Source: Opeltia flavorubescens (taxonomy: Eukaryota; Ascomycota; Lecanoromycetes; Teloschistales; Teloschistaceae). Taken from it: 64,000 nt of DNA. The notes below the pieces were generated by a model that worked only from the letters and a program-made list of their open reading frames with translations, searched no databases and was not told the origin of the DNA. Below, in pieces: positions 11,236 to 22,096 of the stretch (position 1 is the first letter of the stretch; the number at the start of each line of letters is the position of its first letter). The stretch lies in the NCBI GenBank assembly GCA_000442125.1, contig KE546980.1, forward strand, positions 496,001 to 560,000. Direction: 5' to 3'. Position numbers and translations under genes: made by a program.

Positions 11236-12252
11236 ATGTCTGATCCTATGCACCCCGACCTTCCCCAGGTCGCCAAAAAACTAATCGCAGATGGCCCCCA
11301 TAAAATGGAAAAGACTCCCCGTCGTGTCCGCACCCTCTTCGATGGAGAGTATCTCTTTGACACTACATCCGCATCTCATGTCTGGGAACATCCCTATTTC
11401 CCTCAAATTTACATCCCGACATCTGCTATCCCAGCGGACCAACTTACCAAGACAACTGCGATTGACAAGGATGATTCCGTCTTCTCTGCAAAGATCAAGA
11501 GTCCCAACAAAGAGACCGATCGAGTCTTGGTATTCGAGAAGGGGGCGTTGGCGGGCTTGACGAGGGTGGAATTCAGTGCTATGGGTACGTCCTATTATTC
11601 TTGGTTCTGGTAGCCCCCATTGAAGTAGAGGGTCAAAAAGTATCTCCCGTTCATCCGTGGCCCTAAAGAAAGCCGTGAAAATACATAGAAGTCCCCCATC
11701 TGACCTGCTGAATGATCCAGATGGCTGGTTCGAAGAAGATGCGCCCATCTACGGGCACTTCAAAGATCCCTACAAGCGTGTCGAGATCCTCCCGTCAACC
11801 CGGCGTGTCACCATCAAAATCGGTGATGTGGTGGTTGCTGACAGCACTCACAACATGTTCCTCTTCGAAACCATGCTGAGGCCGAGATACTACATGCCTA
11901 AGACTGCAGTAAGCTTTAACCCCTTGCGTATCCAAAAATAATTTTTCAAATTTCCTTCTTCTTCCCTCATCAAAATGCATTTCCAGCGTGCCATAGCAAA
12001 AAAGCAAATGACTTCTGAACACGTATGCTGTAGGTCAAATGGAAATATGTTACGCCCAGCTCCACTACAACATTGTGCCCGTACAAAGGAACATCGGAAT
12101 ACTACAATTTGAATGTAAACGGGAAGGAGATCAAGGATGCGATATGGTGGTATCGATTAACGACGCACGAATCAGATCCCATCACAGGCATGGTGTGTTT
12201 TTATAATGAGAAGGTAGAGGTATACATTGATGGGGTGAAAGAAGAGAATTAA
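11236..12252 (+). CDS. DUF427-domain protein (two copies of the domain)
   Basis: Three exons (11236-11584, 11721-11908, 12034-12252) give 251 residues with no signal peptide or membrane segment. The protein carries two halves of the DUF427 fold. The first half (residues ~20-110) contains RRVRTLFDGEYLFDT and VWEHPYFPQIYIP. The second (~120-245) contains KRVEILPSTRRVTIKIGDVVVADS, then YYMPKTAVKWKYVTPSS, TTLCPYKGTSEYYNL and YNEKVEVYIDGV. The start at 11236 was preferred over an in-frame ATG further upstream because it begins the conserved N-terminus (MSDPMHPDLPQVAKKL). DUF427 proteins have a small beta-rich fold with no agreed function. Intron 1 (11585-11720) is 136 nt, long for this window. Confidence 0.9.
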
Positions 12253-12598
12253 ATGAAAATTGGAAATGGAGGACCCGTAATACACATAGGTGGGATACGA
12301 TAACCATGGGACGCGTAGAGAGAAGCTGCTACGATGAACTTCGTCTGAGAAAAATAGGCAGTCATAAGTGCCTGGAACGAGCTTGGCGAGAACGTGAAAT
12401 AGGGTATCGTCAGTAAGGTCCACAGCTTAATCATTTCCAAAGGCTCGGATATATCGACTTAGTACAGAAAAAGTTGTCCTCGATCAAATTTTGATGACTA
12501 TTAATCCGTGGAATTACCTTGCTACCGTATCCTTATTATATTTAATCGTATTTTCCAGAGCACCATAGCTGATATGGCTAATAAACTTGTCGTTCATT
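12253..12598. other. Convergent 3' spacer
   Basis: This 346-bp stretch separates the stops of the DUF427 gene (plus) and the rhodopsin-like gene (minus). It should hold both 3' untranslated ends. I see nothing else in it. Confidence 0.5.
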
Positions 12599-13916
12599 TT
12601 ATGCCTCCTGGTGTGCGGCGGTTGGTCTCTGCAATCGCTCTTGCAAAGATTTTTGCATATGAGAGTTCATGTCTGGCAAAGACTGACGGTCATCATTGGT
12701 GCCATCCAACACGTCAATGCGCCCCATGCGCATTGGAACTGGCTGACCTTTGACAACAATATGTGGCGGAAAATCAAGGGTCTCATGTGAGACCAAATTT
12801 TCGAACGTCCAATGATTATCGTTCTTCATTGATGCAGAGCTGTGGCGTCGAATGAGATCGCGACTAGGTATATTAACCCTCGGTTGCGAAGGGTGTGACG
12901 GGCTGGCTTTGGTCACAAAGAAACGAGCGAAGGATACGCATGCTGGCATGCACGCAGCCATGATGGCGGTATTGATTTCCACGACGCTAGATCAGGTCAG
13001 CAAGCGTTATTCATTTCGTTGAGATAGACCATATGGACTGCTTACTTCGAGACATCAACCCTGAACGAGTTCCATATAATATCAGACCCTATATGAAACT
13101 CGACCTTGATCCAGAGGTTGAGAGCACTGGCTATGCAAGCACTATGATATATACGGTGAGCCAAATTTTGATTAGGTGATAGTTGAGATCATAGAGGTAT
13201 TACATGAAGCCAGTTAAGAACACCGCGCTGACTCCAATCTTTTTCCTACGATCCATTTGAACCTTCCAAAGTATGGGGATCGGAATATAAAGGATGAAGA
13301 AGTCCAAGAGAACGTTCAAGCAGCCTTGTGTTACGGACCAAATTGTTTGCCGTTCACATCTTCGGCCAGTAAAGATGCTGAACGACTCCCCTGATCTAGG
13401 CGCGCATAACGCCACATCAACAATGATGGCCGAGCTGGAGATCACAGTGGTCCAAGCCATGGCAATATATACACAATACCGCGAAACCCTTGAAAGAGTG
13501 AAGAGCCTCTGATAAAACAGAAGAATCGATATTTTAGCGAAAAGAAACCCAACGGCGAGAATTATGGTTTCTGACAGGACAATCTTGAGATACGACGGAG
13601 TAATAAATGATAATGGTATATCCCAGCTGTGCCGTGAGTGACTCCGAGACGCGATGATGAGACCTGCGTGGGCCAAGGAGAAGATCCAGGCGCAAACCGA
13701 AGCAGAGTCATCGTACGAGGCAGATCGAGTAATCCTCAGAGTCGCATAGAGCCTGATGCAAAGGAGGATGAGGGCTAGCGCCAAGCTGACAACGCTAGCC
13801 GTAATTATTTCGGTCGATAGGGTGACAGGATGGACAAAATCCGACGTCAATCCTTGTGGAGGATGTCGTACTGGTATCTCATCCAGACTTGCATCTGGTG
13901 GCAAGGATGAAACCAT
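12599..13916 (-). CDS. Fungal rhodopsin-like integral membrane protein (SAT4/PF20684 type)
   Basis: Three exons (13916-13204, 13141-13046, 12986-12599) give 398 residues. The membrane core has about seven helices between residues 35 and 290. Family landmarks are IRLYATLRITRSASYDDSA after helix 1, LFAKISILLFYQRLF, the loop CERQTIWSVTQGCLNVLLDFFILYIPIPILWKV, FLTGFIACIASALNL and the last-helix signature NVVEINTAIMAACMPA. The last two were recovered only after splicing, which supports the introns. The C-terminal ~110 residues are polar. In filamentous fungi this is a large, fast-evolving family of plasma-membrane proteins with mostly unknown ligands; some members affect host sensing. There is no N-terminal CFEM domain, so it is not a Pth11-type CFEM receptor. 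Confidence 0.9.
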
Positions 13917-14670
13917 GAATACTTCTCAGATTGACAGAACAGAAAGAAAGCAAGAAGTAAAGACCACCAGGGAAAAAGACATACGAGTCGTCGTTTAATG
14001 GCTCTCACAGTGTGGCATAGCTCCTAGTGCTGTGCTGATAAATGGACAGCGAGACCCTCCATTTGCGGAATGGCCGGAATTACTTGAGGGTGTACTGCCC
14101 AGCTGAAGTCAAGGAGGATCTGAAAGTGAATCATTTGGTAAATTTGACTAGAGGATTAGCAAACCAAAAGATGTAGACACAATGGCGTTTGCCACAACAC
14201 TGATACGGCAGGACATGAAGGCCAAATATTGAATTATCATGGTCAGACGCAGATCGCTAAGCTGAAGCGGTCGATGTAACGAGCTTCGTTGACATATTTT
14301 TTGAGTCTACATTGCGAAATTAGGCTAAGCTAGTCAATAATTCAAGCCCAATATAAGCTTCAGATAGCGTCAAATTGCGTCCTACAGCACGTGGAGGAAT
14401 GGAAGTTGTGTCAGATTAGACGAAGTTGTACGCAACAGTCTACAGAGGGGATTTAGCGCGAAGAGATTACTATCTAGAGTTAGCGTGCCGATAAGATTAC
14501 CCATAGGAGCTAGCGCTCTATCATTGGTACTGAGGCCTTAGACTATTCCAAAACCCATTCTCCACAATCAATCTCCAGGTACGAACAAAACTCTTACCTG
14601 CTTCCTCGAGACCTCGACTGACTATCTCATAGTCCTACGATGAAGACAATCCTTTCACTAGAGCCCTCAA

Positions 14671-15060
14671 GATGCCCTTTCAAGATCTCCAAGAGTTCAG
14701 CGAAAAGGCAAAATGATTGAGATATGTTGAACAGAGATCTGAGATCGCCCTTAGTGGCGGAGGACTATCATCAGGGCGATACGAGGAGTGGAACTCCGAC
14801 TTCTTGGCTACTTTGAGAGCAATAAGAGCTCAAGCAGCAGCCCTATGACGACAAAATACCCTCGGAGATTAGTTTTCCACACAGTGCGTTCGTTTTGAGC
14901 GCTGTCGGCTTCGATTGCGGGAGAGGACGCGCTCGTGTGGAGAGTGGAAATCGGTGATGAGGATTCAAGTTTGTAGTTTTCAATCGGAGGATGAAGCCGC
15001 TAGCTTTGGTGAGTAATCGCCCTTCGTCTGCGAGCTTGCGGCGGACCAGCTAGCTGATGA
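14671..15060 (+). pseudogene. Decayed coding relic of an unrecognised protein
   Basis: Parts of this segment translate into protein-like sequence, for example WNSDFLATLRAIRAQAAAL and DALVWRVEIGDEDSS, with the codon texture of a real gene. Several stops and frame changes interrupt it, so no open frame of useful length survives. I do not recognise the parent family and cannot say whether it was a host gene copy or part of a mobile element. No flanking duplication or terminal repeat was found that would define its ends, so the limits given are approximate. Confidence 0.4.
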
Positions 15061-15178
15061 CGTTGACAGCTTTGATGCTCTCTGGCAGTTGAGACGTTGA
15101 AGATGTAGCCTTCAGTATCCAAGCTCGATGATGATAATGAGTGTCAAAAGCCAAAATTGAGACAGCCTGCTCGGCTTT

Positions 15179-15198
15179 GCTTGCTTTACAAAGCAAGC
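15179..15198. repeat. Perfect 9-bp inverted repeat with a 2-nt spacer
   Basis: GCTTGCTTT and AAAGCAAGC flank the dinucleotide AC, giving a perfect hairpin. Weaker symmetry extends several bases further on each side, with a few mismatches. It lies between the decayed relic and the 3' end of the beta-lactamase-fold gene. It could be a terminator-like structure, a remnant of a small inverted-repeat element or chance. Confidence 0.6.
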
Positions 15199-15435
15199 GA
15201 AGCAAGATGTGGTTCTCTATGCGAACTTTGAGAGCTAATCTGAGAGCCTTGGATATTTTCGAAGGAACAAATTGTATTAAGCCTTCTACAACCTCTATCG
15301 ACCGTGAGAAGCTGCAGACATATATCGCTTCAAGTACGCACGCAAGCAAACCGATCCCTGAGCGCCGAAGTCAAAATCTTGTCCCCTTGTATTTGCACAA
15401 CTCCTCCCAGCATTATCTCTCTTATCTTATCATGT

Positions 15436-16312
15436 TTATTTTCCACTTTTCATACCCTCAAGATGCCATGCGAACACTTTTCTGAAGATAGCCTTCCCTT
15501 CAGTCTCGATCACATCACCATGGCACGGGATGATTTTCTCAAAGTCCCATCCGTTGATCTTTCTCACACTTTCATTGAATCCCTTCCTATCTGGCCCGCT
15601 GGCTACATACCACAGGAACCGCTTCTGCCATGTCGCTGATCCCACCGTATTTTGGAAGGTCGTGAAAAACTTCGTCAGGATCCCGTCTGTCGCTTTCTCT
15701 CCTGTTCGACTATATTGCTCATGCGCCGGCAAATTGAACATCATGTCCGCCTGGATAAGCGTCTTATCTGGCTTATGATTAAATACAAGCTCTTTGTTCG
15801 CATGGCTTCCCACATATTCATAGTCGAACTCCTTATCGAACGTCTCGTCTACTTTCAATCCGTCTTTGTTCTTCATTGTGAAGACATGCGAGAATGTGGT
15901 ACCCGCGGTTTCTGGACTGGACTCCCGCTTCTCAGGAAGACCCTCAACGCCAAGGATTTTGGCGGAGGGAAAAGCGCGAGCCCATTCGGAAACAAATATG
16001 TGATGCTCAAAGTCCATGGCGGCGAGGTAAGCGACATTGTTGCCGAGGGACTCGACGGTTGTGCGGACCTCCGGGGTCAGGGCTACGGGAGAGAAAACGG
16101 CGAGAGCTCCGGACTGGAGGCGGACTGGTAAAGTAAAGCATCAGCAAAGTGTCTCGGCAGCGAACATGGGTGATGATACCGATTGTGCCTCGTCCGCCGA
16201 CTTTGAAGTGGCCGAAGCGATTAAAAGGGACAGAACAAGTGGTTATGTTTGGGGTAACTTTGCGAATGACCATCACCTCCGCAGGGTTTGAGGGGATGAG
16301 CTTGGAAGTCAT
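15436..16312 (-). CDS. Metallo-beta-lactamase-fold protein (DUF4336-like)
   Basis: Two exons (16312-16180, 16124-15436) give 273 residues. The N-terminal part reads VIRKVTPNITTCSVPF...VGGRGTIVRLQSGALAVFSP, the first beta-sandwich of the fold. Next come MDFEHHIFVSEWA (paired His), LIQADMMFNLPAHE (Asp) and IIPCHGDVIE (His-Gly-Asp), which occupy the places where metallo-beta-lactamases hold their metal ligands. The classical HxHxDH box is absent and replaced by the HH motif, as in the DUF4336 branch. No signal peptide or membrane segment is seen, so it is probably cytosolic. Its substrate is unknown. It shares a divergent upstream region with the tcd gene. Confidence 0.82.
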
Positions 16313-16729
16313 AGTGAAAGGCGAAATTGAATAGAAGCGGATATAGTGAAACTCAAAGGTTGATCACAATCTATCGTTTTGGTTTCCCTTCATGAGGTTC
16401 TTATAAGACAGGCGACGGGATCAAATATAGTAACTCTAATCGCGTCATGCACGGAGCTCATTCATGCAGGGTAAGACCGGGATTGAGTGACGTCGCATCA
16501 CCTCGGTTCCGATAAACTCAAGTGCTGATATACCAACGCAGCTAGTGTCTATCTTGTAAGCATGAGAATCTAAGCAATCAAGGAGCAATACCTAGCGGTC
16601 GTTTGTTGTGTTGCCAATCCGAGGGACCGTACCTAGGAATGATGGTCAATCGCAATGGAACGGGGCGAACATGACCCTCGGTCAGTCAATGAACACGGTC
16701 ACAATAATAAAAACTCCAAATCACCCAAC
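16313..16729. promoter_or_regulatory. Divergent promoter between the beta-lactamase-fold gene and tcd
   Basis: Two genes start outward from this 417-bp stretch. A CRE-like element (TGACGTC, 16488-16494) lies about 240 bp upstream of the tcd start and 175 bp upstream of the other gene. This is a typical bZIP target but a single imperfect copy, so the regulatory reading is only a suggestion. Confidence 0.4.
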
Positions 16730-18329
16730 ATGTCTTCGTGGCTCGAACGCCAACTTTCGTCACATCAGGTTCAGCTTGCCGCTACTGCTCTGATCTCTGG
16801 CGTGACCGTGGCCGGTCTTATATACGGTGGACAAGCTATTCGTCGCAAAGTTGCTGTTGAGGAACTCAAGGCTTCAATTCCTCCCTTGGATGCAGAGCAT
16901 CAGGCACAGCGGGTATGTCGGACTTCATATATTTGTGCAGAGTTCTGGTGATTTCGAAATTCTAAACTTTCACCGGCTAATGATCTCAGTGAAGCTGACA
17001 GATTTTGGCGCCGCATCTCCACTTCCCTTAGCTGCAAAAGAAGAGGAACGAGTTGCGGCTTTGGCTCGTCGAGCGCAGCGGGGCGATTATGATGAGGAGT
17101 TGATAAACGAACAGCTAACACGCACGGTATCTTTTTTGACCCCTCAGCGATTCATACATTTACGGGACTCCTTCGTAATCGTCGTTGGTCTAGGAGGGGT
17201 TGGCTCTCATTGCACGTCTGCTTTGGCACGGTCTGGGGTCTCTAGCCTCCGCCTCATCGATTTTGATCAGGTCACACTATCAGCATTGAACCGACACGCA
17301 GTTGCTACGCTTGCGGATGTAGGTACACCAAAAGTGCAATGTGTGCGCAAGAGATTGGAAGCAGTGGTGCCGTGGGTCCAATGGGAATGCCTTAATGAAG
17401 TTTGGAGAGAAGGGCAGGCAGAACGGCTACTGGCAGGATGGAACCACGGTAGAGGAAGAAAGCCAGACTATGTCGTTGATGCGATTGACAACATCGATAG
17501 CAAAGTCGAGTTGTTGAAGTACTGCCATGATCACGACATCAGAGTCGTAAGCTCCATGGGGGCAGGATGCAAGAGTGACCCAACAAGGATTTTTATTGGC
17601 GATATCAGCGCTAGTCTTGAGGATCCATTGTCAAGAACCACGAGGAGAAAGCTTAAGCTGTCAGGGGTCAGTGAAGGTATTCCTGTCATCTACTCAACCG
17701 AAAAGCCAGGACCTGGGAAAGCTCAGCTCTTGCCACTGCCGGACGAGGAATTTCTAAAAGGATCAGTCAACGAGTTGAGCGTTCTGCCCGATTTCAGAGC
17801 TCGGATCCTCCCAGTTCTGGGTACTATGCCCGCAATCTTCGGTTACGCTGTTGCAAATTTCGTCATCTTGGAAATTGCAAATTACCCGCATGAATTTGGA
17901 CAGGGCAAAGGACGGGAGAAGATGTATGAAAGTATCTTGTCCGGTTTACAAGGCCTGGAAGAAAGGTTGGCAAGAAGTGCAGGACAAGATCCTCTAGGGC
18001 TAAAAATCCCAGTGACCAAGGATGATGTTGGATACATTGTCGAGGAAGTTTTCCGTGGTAGGAGTGTACTGAGCGGTTTACCGACCCGGTTAGCTTTGAC
18101 ACGGTGGAAAGCTCCCAAAGACGGCTTCCAGATCTATCAGTGGAATGGTCAGAAGCACTCTAAACTGCAGCTTGGGGAGCTAGTCTGTATGACAAAGGAC
18201 GAGGCAGCCGCGCACGAGAAAGAAGTTTTAAAAGGTGGAAAACTGCCAGAAGTAATCTACGACGTGGAGGTCGTTCAACTCATGGAGAAAAGACGTCAAG
18301 AGGAGATGCATTTTCAAAGATATCGATGA
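16730..18329 (+). CDS. tcd: tRNA threonylcarbamoyladenosine dehydratase (Tcd1/Tcd2, ThiF/E1-like)
   Basis: Tcd enzymes use ATP to cyclise t6A at position 37 of ANN-decoding tRNAs to ct6A. Two exons (16730-16912, 16995-18329) give 505 residues. An N-terminal membrane anchor (residues ~12-35, QLAATALISGVTVAGLIYGG) fits the outer mitochondrial membrane location of the yeast enzymes. The E1-like domain begins LTDFGAASPLPLAAKEEE, then SFVIVVGLGGVGSH (ATP-binding Gly-rich loop, residues ~124-137), LIDFDQVTLSALNRHAVA (Asp and Arg for adenylation) and VVDAIDNIDSKVELLKYC. The start at 16730 was taken because an in-frame ATG upstream adds only low-complexity residues. The intron acceptor is AAG rather than YAG, but it is the only one that keeps the frame and the family sequence. 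Confidence 0.93.
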
Positions 18330-18753
18330 TTGAACGGATGGGATTGCCGGTCTCATGTCACGTGACATGTGGCTTGTGGAGCCGCTGCAGGTTGTACCGA
18401 CATATAATGCATATATCCTAGGAACATCTGTGGAACGGGTGCGCTATCTTGATGTTCCATGATTCAGTTGTGAAGTGCAGGTGGAGTTATTGTAGAAGTA
18501 ATTCAATTCGTTACCATATGCTTCTTCACCGTCAAGTCGCGTGCCAAGCTGCCAAAAAGGGGCTCCCCCGCCTGGTGCCGCTGTGTTCCGGCTTAATCGG
18601 AAATTTGCCAAGCGACTCCGCCTTGGCGATTTCTCTGGTTGGGCAGGTGTATTATTTTGGTGCTCATAAGCCCGCGATGACTGAAAAGGAGGGATTACCG
18701 CCGTTCGATCTCGTGCTTCATGTTGGTCGGTCTTGCATGTGCCGAGCCTCCCC
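18330..18753. promoter_or_regulatory. Upstream region of the Ppn2-like gene
   Basis: This 424-bp stretch follows the tcd stop and precedes the Ppn2-like start. Its main feature is the perfect palindrome at 18354-18369, listed separately. No other gene is seen in it. Confidence 0.5.
18354..18369. promoter_or_regulatory. Perfect 16-bp palindrome centred on a CACGTG E-box
   Basis: CATGTCACGTGACATG is its own reverse complement. Its core TCACGTGA is the preferred site of several basic helix-loop-helix factors (Cbf1, Pho4 and relatives). It lies 385 bp upstream of the Ppn2-like start codon and 25 bp after the tcd stop. Confidence 0.55.
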
Positions 18754-20504
18754 ATGGATGCACCGAAGGATGGATTGCCCCTGGACAATCAGCCTTCTCA
18801 CTCAGCTCCAACCTCACCTTCCACCACCTCTAACGACCCCACGCCCTGCGATGACCCAGATACCCCAGTTCCTTTAACACAACATGAGAGTGCTCTTCTC
18901 GATAACAGCAGTGTCCTTCTTGAGCAGGAATATGATTATCAAAGACAGCTGATCACTCATTATTCTGATATCAGGCATCACTCAACTCAACACGCCACCA
19001 ACGGTTACTTACCACAGCATACGGACACACCCGAACAGCACGTTCTACCAAGCTGGTCGCACACATATGAGAAGAGCAGGCAAAGTCCGTCCCTCCCGCC
19101 GCGAATATATACCAGTATGGACGAGGGAGGAGTATATAAGAAAGGCTACCCTGCATCATACACCAACGCCTATGCATATCAGTATCAGCAACCTCGTCGG
19201 CCCCTGCTCGATTATATTACCAATCAATGGCGGTCATCCACTTCCTCTCCACCCTTCTCACCATCATCTTCACCAACTCCCTCTCTCCTACGAATAATGT
19301 CAGCTCCAAGATTACGAAGATACATAATGATAATGTTGTTAGTTGTCCTCTTGCCTTGGACTAGCTGGAAATGGTATATCAGGCCGCGGTGGCATGAACG
19401 TCAGTTGTTGAATGATGCCTTCGATGAAAATATGCGGACGGGGTCTGCATGGTATGGCACAAACCTACGACCGGCGTTCAAGGATATGATACAGCTGCAA
19501 ACGTTGGATAGCAGCCAGCTGCCCCAGAGTGAAAATAAGACTCGTCTAATATTTGTTGGGGACGTTCACGGATGCAACGATGAACGTAGGTAATTCTTTT
19601 CGCGCAGATTGTCTAGCGCACTCTAGCATGCACAATCTGACATGGCATCACAGTCCAAGCGCTTCTCGCCAAAACTAAATTCGACAATTCTACAGATCAT
19701 GTTATATTCACCGGTGATCTCGTTTCAAAGGGCCCGGCTTCTTCTGCTGTTGTCGACTTCGCTATCGAGCAAAATGCGTCCTGTGTCCGAGGCAATCACG
19801 AAGACCGCATCTTGTTAGCTCACCGTGATATCAAGGCTCATCGTACTTCCCTACCTGGGCCGGATGAGAATGCTGAGTCTGACCCTCCAAAACCTGGCGT
19901 TTCGGAGCTGGATAACCTTGATGAGGAGTCCTTTTCGCATGGCGACTACGTAGATCGCCAATTCGCCAAGTCTCTTACGCCAGAGCAAGCATCCTATCTG
20001 GCATCTTGCCCATTGATACTGAACATTAGTAACATTCCTAGCATACGGCATGCTGTAGTCGCCCACGCCGGTCTTGTTGCCGGAGTGGCGCTTGAAAATC
20101 AAGATCCCATGGGGGTTATGAACATGCGAACTATCGATCTCAAAACGCATGTTCCCAGCCGCTCACATAGTGGCACTCCATGGTACAAACTCTGGAATAA
20201 ACACCAATCCATACTTCGCGCCGACGATCGATCAGTCGTTATCTATGCGCATGACGCGAAAAGTGGGTTGCAAATGAACCAGTATTCAAAAGGGATCGAT
20301 ACAGGTTGCGCCGGCGGCGGAAAACTAACTGCTCTGGTGATGACCATCGAAGACCAAGAGAAAGTGGGAGATGAGCTTGTGAGTGTGCAGTGCAAAGATT
20401 ACAGCAAGCAAAAAGGAAAGTGGAGAGGGTGGGGAGATTTACCATTCATGGAGATCAAGGATGACACTCATGGGGGTAGCGGATCGGGGCACTTTAAAGC
20501 ATGA
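18754..20504 (+). CDS. ppn2: Membrane-anchored metallophosphatase, Ppn2-like (vacuolar endopolyphosphatase type)
   Basis: Two exons (18754-19585, 19654-20504) give 560 residues. Residues 1-185 are polar and Pro/Ser/Tyr-rich. One membrane anchor follows at ~195-210 (RYIMIMLLVVLLPWTSW), then a lumenal calcineurin-like phosphoesterase domain. The metal and catalytic motifs appear in order: LIFVGDVHGCNDE (split by the intron), HVIFTGDLVSKGP, CVRGNHEDRI, AVVAHAGL and VVIYAHDAKSGLQ. This layout matches yeast Ppn2 (YNL217W), a zinc-dependent enzyme that cuts inorganic polyphosphate in the vacuole. The intron is supported because it restores GDVHG...DELQALL in frame. In fungi related phosphoesterases have other substrates, so the polyphosphate role is inferred from likeness. 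Confidence 0.88.
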
Positions 20505-22096
20505 TGCAGTTTGAAACCCAAGAAGCCTGTGCCAGAGAGAAAAGTCCTGATCGCTGTGGAATACTATCAGATTCGAGTTCATATGAGCAGCACCGGGAAG
20601 TCGCGAAATTGTATATATTGCTGGATACCGACCATATTTCCGTTATATTTGCATTTCTGGAGGATAGAAAGATATCCAGTGCGAGCAAAGGCGTCCTCTG
20701 ATACCCAAAGGCACGAGTTTATTCAAGGGCAATGATTGCACGGGCTTTATGTGTGCGTGCTTACTTATCGATCGGCTGTAAGTAGTGTGGATGATATAAT
20801 CGCTACATTGACTGCTGCTTTTGGCATCAGCATGTTGCAAGGCTCGACATCTCGATGTCTCTTGAGTGTACAGTGCAGCGGTCATTTCTATACGTATCCA
20901 TGGTGATTTGCTATTCAGGGCATTTGGAAGCGCCGACGTGGGAGGAACCGCGATTGGCAGGTGAGGTCGATGAAGTGCAGGGATGGCGGAGATCCATCTG
21001 TATTTCCATGCAATGCAGCTGCAAAGTTTTTGGTACAACGGGTACATCGTTAACATCACTTAATGACGAAACTTGCAATTTCCAATGCTTTTGCCTTTCG
21101 AAATTGGTCTCTGTGCCAACAAAATACTTGTCATCAGGCGCAATTGACTTTTTCGAGAAGGTTTAGCGGTAGTCGGTGGAGGAAAGGATTATTGTCTAGT
21201 TCAGGGTCTCTTTAACGAAATAAATGGGCGGCTATGGCCAATGGGGAAGCAGACGTAGTATGACGATGGCCCTTTCCACAGACAAGTTGACCACACGTCA
21301 GTGGAGGGAGTGGTGGGGGATGCTTTAGCGTCTCTCATGAGGGCTCTCGTAGCCGAGGATCAAAGGTGAGGAGGTTGTGGAAGTGAGGTAGTAAAGTCCT
21401 CCTCGGGGATATCTGGGGTGGTGTCTATGCTTTGAGAAGGTGAGGGTGGTCATGGTTGGATAGCTTGTGTTTACATGATGGATAGTAGTAATCAGTTCTT
21501 GTTACAGATTAGATTGGACCAGAGATGACGGGTCGCAGCGAAGCCCACGGAGGTCAACGCCATCCCTCAAACAGCTTGGTCCGTGGTGATTGTTCCCCAC
21601 TACTTCATCTTAATATTGCCTGGTAGAAACCCCCTGTAAGCGGAATTCTAGCCGGTCTCCGTACGTTGAACCAACCGCTTCACCCATATCCTCTCTCCAC
21701 CTTCCTCTAATATCTCTTATTATTCTCATTCAGCCCTTTGACTGCTACCATTTACGGCATATTGGATTTTTCCTTGTCCATTCGGCGGCGCTACATTGAT
21801 TGGTGAGTCTTCCAGATACTCCTCCACGCCAAGGCCGACGTTTTGGCCCAGACAAATTTTTCCCCTGCAAGTCTCCTATGGGACTGCCGACCTTACAAGC
21901 AAGAAACCATGGCTGAGACAATGACACTGCCTAAATTGGTCGTTATGTTCCTCTTTCACTGACACCAATACCAAAGATTGGACTATCTCTCGTTCTCCTC
22001 ACCTGCTCAATCCCACAAGCGAAGAAATTACCCGAAACAACCTCAACAAAGTCATTATACACACTAGGGGCCCAATAAGATACTCTCTATACCATC
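20505..22096. promoter_or_regulatory. Long upstream region of the conserved gene at 22097; otherwise empty
   Basis: These 1592 bp separate two plus-strand genes. The last ~450 bp contain CT-rich tracts (for example 21680-21735) typical of fungal promoters and 5' leaders. Frames on either strand are short and show no domain. No tRNA or repeat was recognised. Confidence 0.45.

Larger units (their letters stand above)
13917..15435. other. Gene-poor stretch holding a decayed coding relic and a hairpin
   Basis: This 1519-bp stretch is the longest part of the window that looks like non-functional sequence. 13917-14570 should contain the promoter of the rhodopsin-like gene and otherwise shows nothing. 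14671-15060 reads like a decayed coding region, and a perfect short inverted repeat lies at 15179-15198. Both are listed separately. Confidence 0.5.

Noticed and set aside
20643-21059. Minus-strand open frame of 138 codons in the spacer before 22097
   Set aside because: There is no recognisable domain, no intron structure and unusual composition; it was judged to be chance.
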